Shown here piece after piece: positions 13,550 to 18,143 of a DNA stretch of 18,143 bases. The stretch comes from Clostridiaceae bacterium (GTDB taxonomy: Bacteria; Bacillota; Clostridia; Oscillospirales; Acutalibacteraceae). Position numbers and translations under genes: made by a program. Position 1 is the first letter of the stretch. The number at the start of each line of letters is the position of its first letter. The DNA lies in assembly GCA_904501705.1 (NCBI GenBank), contig CAJGCA010000031.1:1-18143 (forward strand). Direction: 5' to 3'. The notes beneath the pieces are model-generated. The model saw only the letters and a program-made list of their open reading frames with translations. It had not been told where the DNA came from and searched no databases.

Positions 13550-14923
13550 GTGGCGGCTAAATCTAAGGTTAGTTATGTTTGCACCGAGTGTGGGGCAGAG
13601 GCGACCAAGTGGTATGGCCGTTGTCCCGCTTGCGGAGCGTGGAATTCGATGGAGGAGCTGGTTCAGGCACCGACCGCCATCGGCAACAGCGCACGCTCTG
13701 CAGCAACTGTCGCCGCACAACAGATCACGGCGATCAAGCCGGATGAGAAACAGCGCTATCACACCGGCATGAAGGAACTCGACCGCGTTCTTGGTGGCGG
13801 AATCGTACGAGGTGGACTGATGTTGATCGGCGGTGACCCCGGTATCGGCAAATCGACCTTATTGTTACAGATTTGCGCTCACCTCGGGGAGACCCTACGC
13901 ATTCTGTATGTGTCGGGTGAGGAGTCCGAGGGGCAGATCAAGCTTCGCGCGGACCGCCTCGGTGTGGCGAGCGATAATCTGTACATTTTGTGCGAAAACG
14001 ATCTTGATTCCGTACTTCAATGCGTACAGGAGAATAAACCGGAAGTCCTTATTATTGATTCGATTCAGACGATGAACTGGTCGCAGGTAACATCGGCATC
14101 CGGCAGTGTGACGCAGGTGCGTGAATGCACGTCGGCTATTATGCGCGTCTGTAAGAAGCTCGGTATTCCCGCCTTTATTGTCGGGCACGTGAATAAGGAC
14201 GGCGCGATTGCCGGCCCGAAGGTGATGGAGCATATCGTTGACTGCGTACTGTATTTTGAGGGCGATCGCCATTCCAGTTATCGATTGCTGCGTTGTGTAA
14301 AAAATCGCTATGGCTCAACGAATGAGATCGGCGTGTTTGAGATGTGCGACAAAGGGCTAGCAGAGGTCGAAAATCCGTCGCTGATGCTGCTGTCAGGACG
14401 GCCGCTCAACGTCAGCGGCTCTTGTGTTGCATGTGCGATCGAAGGGACCCGCCCGATGTTGGCAGAGGTACAAGGTTTGGTTTCGCCGACGGGCTTCGGT
14501 AATCCTCGTCGTATGTCTACCGGGTTTGATTATAATCGCTTGTCGTTAATTCTGGCTGTTTTGGAGAAACGCGCAGGTTATTTTTTCTCCAATCTGGATA
14601 CCTACGTCAATGTTGTCGGTGGTCTTTGGCTGGACGAGCCTGCTGTCGACCTGCCGGTTGCCTTGGCGTTGATTTCCGGATTAAAGGATACCGCCATTCC
14701 GTCCGGCGTTCTGGCCTTCGGTGAGGTTGGCCTGACAGGGGAGATTCGTGCGGTTTCCAATGCGGATCTGCGTATTGCCGAGGCTGCCCGCATGGGTTTT
14801 AAATGTGCTATCGTTCCGCATCACAATTTTAAGAGTGTGACAAAGCGTGCCGACATTCAAGTCATTGGTGTGCGTACGGTTCGGGAAGCCTATGAGGTGG
14901 TACGCGATGCGGTTGTGGAATAA
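13550..14923 (+). CDS. radA: DNA repair and recombination protein RadA (Sms)
   Basis: A 457-aa RecA-like branch-migration ATPase/helicase acting on D-loops in recombination and, in competent bacteria, natural transformation. The N-terminal zinc finger is C11-x2-C14 and C25-x2-C28 (CTECG...CPACG). Walker A is GGDPGIGKST (94-103), Walker B is LIIDS (167-171). The RadA-specific KNRFG motif reads KNRYG (251-255). The C-terminal Lon-like domain (about 290-450) is complete, with GEVGLTGEIRAV (391-402). The frame is open from GTG 13541, but GTG 13550 is better spaced from GAGGAG (13536-13541) and gives the standard MAAKSKVSYVC start. The gene overlaps the next by 17 bp. Confidence 0.93.
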   Translation: MAAKSKVSYVCTECGAEATKWYGRCPACGAWNSMEELVQAPTAIGNSARSAATVAAQQITAIKPDEKQRYHTGMKELDRVLGGGIVRGGLMLIGGDPGIGKSTLLLQICAHLGETLRILYVSGEESEGQIKLRADRLGVASDNLYILCENDLDSVLQCVQENKPEVLIIDSIQTMNWSQVTSASGSVTQVRECTSAIMRVCKKLGIPAFIVGHVNKDGAIAGPKVMEHIVDCVLYFEGDRHSSYRLLRCVKNRYGSTNEIGVFEMCDKGLAEVENPSLMLLSGRPLNVSGSCVACAIEGTRPMLAEVQGLVSPTGFGNPRRMSTGFDYNRLSLILAVLEKRAGYFFSNLDTYVNVVGGLWLDEPAVDLPVALALISGLKDTAIPSGVLAFGEVGLTGEIRAVSNADLRIAEAARMGFKCAIVPHHNFKSVTKRADIQVIGVRTVREAYEVVRDAVVE

Positions 14924-15320
14924 TATTAAGCGAGCCTTCACTTGGGAGAAACTGCTCTGGTGTGGCGCAACGCTGTTGCTTGCGATTGTGTTTCTGGTGC
15001 TTGGATTGACGGCGCCGTCTCTTCCGGGGTTTAAAAGCGGAGAGACAATTAAAGTCGTATATCAAGAGAAGACTTCCGAAAGCACTCCGGAGTCATCAAC
15101 CGCGAGCGTTGTCTCTGAAGTTTCTGGGAAGATCCCGATCAATTCAGCAACAAAAGAACAGTTGATGACCGTTTCCGGCATTGGGGAGGTCTACGCCGAG
15201 CGAATCATCAACTATCGCAATGAGATCGGTGGTTATACTGATCTGTCGCAACTAAAGAATGTCAAAGGCATTGGTGATGCTCGTTATGAGAGTTGGGCGC
15301 CGTATTTCTCGCTTGATTAA
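14907..15320 (+). CDS. comEA: ComEA-like helix-hairpin-helix DNA-binding protein
   Basis: A 137-aa membrane-anchored protein with one helix (about 17-36), a short polar Ser/Glu/Thr-rich linker (44-73) and a C-terminal pair of helix-hairpin-helix motifs: INSATKEQLMTVSGIGEVYAERI (78-100) and DLSQLKNVKGIGDARYESW (112-130). This is the ComEA DNA-receptor architecture for transformation, but the SLBB domain that usually sits between anchor and HhH is absent or reduced to about 10 residues, making it short. ATG 14907, with GAGGTGG at 14894-14900, lies inside the radA 3' end, implying translational coupling. ComEC is not in the window. A general HhH protein unrelated to uptake is the alternative. 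Confidence 0.8.
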   Translation: MRLWNNIKRAFTWEKLLWCGATLLLAIVFLVLGLTAPSLPGFKSGETIKVVYQEKTSESTPESSTASVVSEVSGKIPINSATKEQLMTVSGIGEVYAERIINYRNEIGGYTDLSQLKNVKGIGDARYESWAPYFSLD

Positions 15321-15340
15321 TACGAGTTTTTTCAAAAGTA

Positions 15341-15369
15341 TTGAAATTTTCGACTCTTTATGTCATAAT
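15341..15369 (+). promoter_or_regulatory. extended -10 promoter of the galM-rsmD-coaD operon
   Basis: TTGAAA (15341-15346), a 17-bp spacer and CATAAT (15364-15369) preceded by TG at 15361-15362. Predicted start near 15376, leader about 25 nt, with SD GGGGGAT before the ATG at 15401. No convincing terminator separates comEA from this promoter, so some readthrough from the upstream operon is likely. Confidence 0.7.
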
Positions 15370-15400
15370 GGTTTCAGCAGTATATTAGGGGGATAGTATC

Positions 15401-16450
15401 ATGTCGATAAAAGTTGATTTGTTTGATAAAATGACAGACGGCCGAGAGGTGCACAAAATCACGTTGGAAAATGCCTCCGGCACAGTGGTGACGGCGATCA
15501 CTTACGGTGCTGTATTGCACTCTTTCGTGTTTAACGGCACCGATATTCTGCTTGGATATGATTCGGTTTCCGGCTACGTCAACGGCAACGGCTCGTTTAT
15601 TGGTGCCGCGATCGGTCGTTTTGGTAACCGCATTGCCGGCGGTCGCTTTGAACTCAATGGTGAGGTTATCCGGCTGAATTGCAACGAGTCCGCTCGTGGC
15701 TGTCATCTGCACGGCGGCAACGTCGGTTTTGATAAGAAGCTTTGGGATTTTTCGCTGAATGATGCCGCTGATTCATCTGTGACTTTTACGCTGGTCAGCC
15801 CTGACGGCGAAGAGAATTATCCCGGCACCATGCAAATCAAGGTCACCTATACGCTGACGCAGGATGACACACTGCGTATCGATTATTATGCGGTATCGGA
15901 TAAGGACACCGTCATCAATATGACCAATCACGCCTATTTTAATCCTAACGGATACAACGGCGCTCCGATACAGAATAACCTGCTGATGATTCCTGCGGAT
16001 GAGATCACCGAGGTTGATGACTGCCTGATTCCGACTGGTGAATTCCTCTCGCTCGACGGCTCCCCGCTTGATTTCCGCAAGGCGAAGCCGATCGGTGAGG
16101 CATTCGACGCGCTCGGAGACTGGGCAGCGGGCGGCGGCATTGATCACAATTTTGTCCTTTCCCGTGAACATACCGGTAATATGGTGGTTGCAGCGCAGGT
16201 CGTCAGCCCCGATACGGGCATTTGCGTGGAGTGTCGTACGACTGAGCCCGGTCTGCAGATCTACGGCGGTCACGCATTGTGCGAAAACGATGGCAAAGCA
16301 GGGCTGAAGTGGGGCCATTTCCAAGGTTTTTGTATGGAAACCCAGCATTTCCCCGACAGTGTAAATCATCCGCATTTCCCGACAACGGTGCTGCGTGCGG
16401 GTGAGGAATATATTTCTACGACCGAGTATCATGTGGATACAGTAAAATAA
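15401..16450 (+). CDS. galM: aldose 1-epimerase (galactose mutarotase)
   Basis: A 349-aa cytosolic enzyme interconverting alpha and beta anomers of galactose and glucose. Family markers in order: GRFGNRIAGGRFELNG (72-87), HLHGG (102-106), NMTNHAYFNPNG (173-184, with H177 as catalytic acid), GGGIDHNFVL (244-253) and the general-base E313 in GFCMETQHFPDSVNHP. All active-site residues and full length are present. It has its own promoter and strong SD and leads an operon with rsmD 14 bp downstream. No galactokinase or uridylyltransferase genes are nearby, so it is not part of a local Leloir cluster. Confidence 0.92.
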   Translation: MSIKVDLFDKMTDGREVHKITLENASGTVVTAITYGAVLHSFVFNGTDILLGYDSVSGYVNGNGSFIGAAIGRFGNRIAGGRFELNGEVIRLNCNESARGCHLHGGNVGFDKKLWDFSLNDAADSSVTFTLVSPDGEENYPGTMQIKVTYTLTQDDTLRIDYYAVSDKDTVINMTNHAYFNPNGYNGAPIQNNLLMIPADEITEVDDCLIPTGEFLSLDGSPLDFRKAKPIGEAFDALGDWAAGGGIDHNFVLSREHTGNMVVAAQVVSPDTGICVECRTTEPGLQIYGGHALCENDGKAGLKWGHFQGFCMETQHFPDSVNHPHFPTTVLRAGEEYISTTEYHVDTVK

Positions 16451-16464
16451 GGTGGATTTCCGTT

Positions 16465-17022
16465 ATGCGCGTCATTACCGGTTCGGCGAGAGGCTGTCGT
16501 CTGACAACCTTACCAGGAGAAGACACCCGTCCTACGACCGATAAGGTTAAAGAGGGACTGTTTTCGGCGATACAATTTGATATTGAGGGTCGGCGCGTGC
16601 TGGATCTATATGCAGGCTCTGGCCAGCTTGGCATTGAGGCGCTTAGTCGTGCTGCATCGGGTTGTGTGTTTGTCGATCGCAATCCCGAGGCGGTTGCCAT
16701 CATCAAACAAAACTTGCAAAAAACGGGATTGTCCGCTTTAGCGCAGGTGGTAGCGACCGATTCACTGTCGTATCTCGAACGACCGAAGGATGCTTTCGAT
16801 CTGGTGTTCATGGATCCGCCGTATTCGGCAGGGCTATTATTGCCAACGCTGGAAAAGGCGGCAAAGCACGTCAATGACGGCGGTATTTTGATTTGCGAGA
16901 GCGATGAAAATGCCATTTTGCCTGACAAGGTAGATCGCTTTACACTTGATCGAGTCCGCCAATATGGGCGAATACACGTTTGGATTTATCGCTATACAGC
17001 AGCTGAGGAGGGGAGCGAATGA
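16465..17022 (+). CDS. rsmD: 16S rRNA (guanine(966)-N2)-methyltransferase RsmD
   Basis: A 185-aa Rossmann-fold SAM methyltransferase that modifies G966 of 16S rRNA. It begins with MRVITGSARG and RPTTDKVKEGLF (22-33), has the SAM-binding motif I LDLYAGSGQLGIEALSR (46-62), an acidic residue after the second strand (VDRNPEA) and the catalytic DPPY (117-120). Length fits the family exactly. AAGGTGG precedes the ATG. The last 4 bp overlap the start of coaD (ATGA), a pairing that is very common in Firmicutes and supports both assignments. Confidence 0.93.
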   Translation: MRVITGSARGCRLTTLPGEDTRPTTDKVKEGLFSAIQFDIEGRRVLDLYAGSGQLGIEALSRAASGCVFVDRNPEAVAIIKQNLQKTGLSALAQVVATDSLSYLERPKDAFDLVFMDPPYSAGLLLPTLEKAAKHVNDGGILICESDENAILPDKVDRFTLDRVRQYGRIHVWIYRYTAAEEGSE

Positions 17023-17510
17023 AAACGGCCATCTGCCCGGGAAGCTTTGACCCGGTCACCTTAGGACATATTGATATTATTCGTCGCGCCTCTCAGCTGT
17101 TCGATCGCGTGATCGTGGTTGTGATGACCAATTCAGCTAAATCACCGCTGTTTACACAGGTTGAGCGGCTTGAGCTACTTAATCGCGCGATTCGTGAAGA
17201 AGGACTCAGCGGCGTCGTTGTTGATTGCTACGACGGGCTGCTTGCCGACTATGCCAAACAGTGCAATGCGGATGTTATCGTGAAGGGCTTGCGCGCTGTC
17301 ACGGACTTTGAATACGAGTTCCAGATGGCGCTGACGAACAGCAAACTTAACCCCTCCGCCGAAACCGTCTTTTTAACCACCTCTGCGGAGCATATGTATT
17401 TATCTTCCAGCTTAGTTAAACAAGTTGCGCATTACGGCGGCGATATTTCCGCCTTTGTGCCCGCTTGCATTTTACCGGACATCATTGCAAAATACAGAAA
17501 GGACGATTGA
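17019..17510 (+). CDS. coaD: phosphopantetheine adenylyltransferase CoaD
   Basis: A 163-aa nucleotidyltransferase catalysing 4'-phosphopantetheine + ATP to dephospho-CoA + diphosphate, the penultimate step of CoA synthesis. It has PGSFDPVTLGH (7-17) with the TxGH nucleotide-binding motif, KGLRAVTDFEYEFQM (90-104) for pantetheine binding, and the C-terminal YLSSSLVKQVA signature for the triphosphate. Full length. It starts within the rsmD stop (ATGA overlap) with GAGGGGAG as ribosome binding site inside rsmD, and the coiled-coil gene follows after 4 bp. Confidence 0.94.
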   Translation: MKTAICPGSFDPVTLGHIDIIRRASQLFDRVIVVVMTNSAKSPLFTQVERLELLNRAIREEGLSGVVVDCYDGLLADYAKQCNADVIVKGLRAVTDFEYEFQMALTNSKLNPSAETVFLTTSAEHMYLSSSLVKQVAHYGGDISAFVPACILPDIIAKYRKDD

Positions 17511-17514
17511 ACCA

Positions 17515-17997
17515 ATGAATATGAACGTAGAAGACATCCTGGAGCAGATTGACGATATTTTGGATGAGGCGTGGGCAATGCCCTTGTCCGGCGGCAAGAT
17601 CGTGGTGGACGCCGAGCGTATCCGTAAGCTGATTGATTCGATTCGTGGCAATCTTCCCGGTGAGATCCGTCAGGCTCGTGCGATTGTGAAGGATCGTGCG
17701 GATATTGTTGAGACAGCGAAAAAGGAGGCGGAATCCATTATCCGTAATGCTGAAGAGCGGCGCAATCAGATCCTCTCACATGACGAGATGGTCGTGCAGG
17801 CGCAGGAGCGCGCGAACGAGATTCAGGCCCAGACGCAAAAACGCGCCCGTGATATGCGCAAGACTGCGCAGGAGTTTGCGGATGATCTACTTCGCCACAC
17901 CGAGGAAACCCTCACACAGCAGGTCACTCAGGTCCGTCAGGCTCGCGCTTCGTTGCGCAATGGCCGTCCTCAGCAGAACGCCGACAACGATAACTAA
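17515..17997 (+). CDS. conserved coiled-coil protein following coaD
   Basis: A 160-aa soluble protein of unknown function. An N-terminal acidic helix (1-22) is followed by LSGGKIVVDAERIRKLIDSIRGNLPGEI-like sequence (split at about 24-51), then a long, charged, Ala/Arg/Glu-rich coiled coil (52-145) and a polar tail ending NADNDN. The coiled coil resembles the b/E/H stalk subunits of ATPases and DivIVA-type proteins, which is probably why relatives are often labelled 'ATPase'; there is no P-loop or catalytic motif, so that name should not be trusted. The frame runs back to 17425 inside coaD, but ATG 17515 (or 17521) follows AGAAAGGACG (17495-17504). A structural or cell-division scaffold role is a guess from shape only. 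Confidence 0.75.
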   Translation: MNMNVEDILEQIDDILDEAWAMPLSGGKIVVDAERIRKLIDSIRGNLPGEIRQARAIVKDRADIVETAKKEAESIIRNAEERRNQILSHDEMVVQAQERANEIQAQTQKRARDMRKTAQEFADDLLRHTEETLTQQVTQVRQARASLRNGRPQQNADNDN

Positions 17998-18011
17998 TCA
18001 TCAATAATAAT

Positions 18012-18034
18012 CCCCCCGCATAGCGGGGGGTATT
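18012..18034 (+). terminator. GC-rich intrinsic terminator closing the galM operon
   Basis: An 8-bp perfect GC stem (18012-18019 with 18023-18030) with the loop ATA is followed by TATTTCATTTT. It lies 14 bp after the stop of the coiled-coil gene. Confidence 0.85.
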
Positions 18035-18042
18035 TCATTTTC

Positions 18043-18133
18043 GGGCATAGCCCTAATACTATTGGCTGCGCACAAGTGCGCTTTTTGTTGGCCTGCCAGC
18101 CACGCATAGATTACTAGCCACCCATAAATGGGT
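18043..18133. repeat. cluster of short variable-stem hairpins
   Basis: Besides the terminator, three small perfect hairpins lie in the last 100 bases: GGGC-ATA-GCCC (18043-18053), GCGCAC-AA-GTGCGC (18068-18081) and ACCCAT-AA-ATGGGT (18120-18133). The last two share a 6-bp stem with AA loop layout but no stem sequence, and both follow a GCATAG...ACTA-containing stretch. No gene is supported here. The window ends inside this region. Confidence 0.5.
18068..18086 (+). terminator. second short hairpin with T-run
   Basis: GCGCAC (18068-18073) pairs with GTGCGC (18076-18081) across an AA loop and is followed by five T residues. It is either a back-up terminator or a member of the hairpin cluster at the right edge. 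Confidence 0.55.
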
Positions 18134-18143
18134 CGAATCCCCG

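Noticed and set aside
15773..16432. 219-codon open frame on the - strand
   Set aside because: Antisense shadow of galM; no recognisable protein features and no ribosome binding site.
18120..18143. GGGTCGAATCCCC resembling a tRNA T-arm
   Set aside because: The T-loop lacks the TTCGA pattern (one T missing) and no acceptor, D or anticodon stems can be drawn from the preceding 75 bases.

Overview
The window looks like a chromosomal segment of a low-to-mid GC, spore-forming Firmicute, most likely a gut Clostridia (Oscillospirales-like) or a metagenomic contig from one. I base this on the gene families (clostridial-type split class I fumarase, CwlD-type cortex amidase, RodA-type SEDS protein, ComEA, RadA, a GtrA protein), on AGGAGG-like ribosome binding sites with some GTG/TTG starts, and on sharp sigma-70-type promoters with 17-bp spacers. 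No rRNA, tRNA, CRISPR array or recognisable insertion sequence is visible.

Layout. (1) Positions 1 to about 2400 form an AT-rich accessory stretch. It holds a small unknown ORF, a perfect 17-bp terminator hairpin running straight into a tandem array of variable hairpins joined by a constant TATATCATC linker, a probably 5'-truncated two-helix membrane protein, and an Xre-type regulator fused to about eight membrane helices with its own promoter and terminators. A 14/15-bp near-identical direct repeat flanks the regulator cassette. (2) 2450-6796 is (+)-strand housekeeping/transport: a PutP-like Na+/solute symporter, a DUF3267 (HELIH) membrane protein overlapping a GtrA-family protein, and the alpha and beta subunits of class I fumarase, closed by a 16-bp hairpin that also serves the convergent gene. 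(3) A lone (-)-strand RodA/FtsW-family gene (6813-7949) faces it.

(4) From a divergent promoter region (7950-8143) a tightly packed (+)-strand run extends to 15320: tsaE, tsaB, mutY, dCMP deaminase (comEB-like), an SDR reductase, rpiB, an unknown four-helix membrane protein, a cwlD-like amidase, radA and a short comEA. Gaps are 52 bp or less and several genes overlap, so this is probably one operon of about 7 kb combining tRNA t6A modification, DNA repair, nucleotide metabolism and DNA-uptake/recombination functions. (5) A second promoter (15341-15369) drives galM, rsmD, coaD and a coiled-coil protein, ended by a terminator at 18012-18030. The last 100 bases hold further short hairpins and no gene I can support.

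The core operons look ordinary. The least explained DNA is the hairpin array at 362-459, the possible module around the Xre/membrane regulator, the hairpin cluster at the right edge, and the unknown four-helix membrane protein at 12046-12786.
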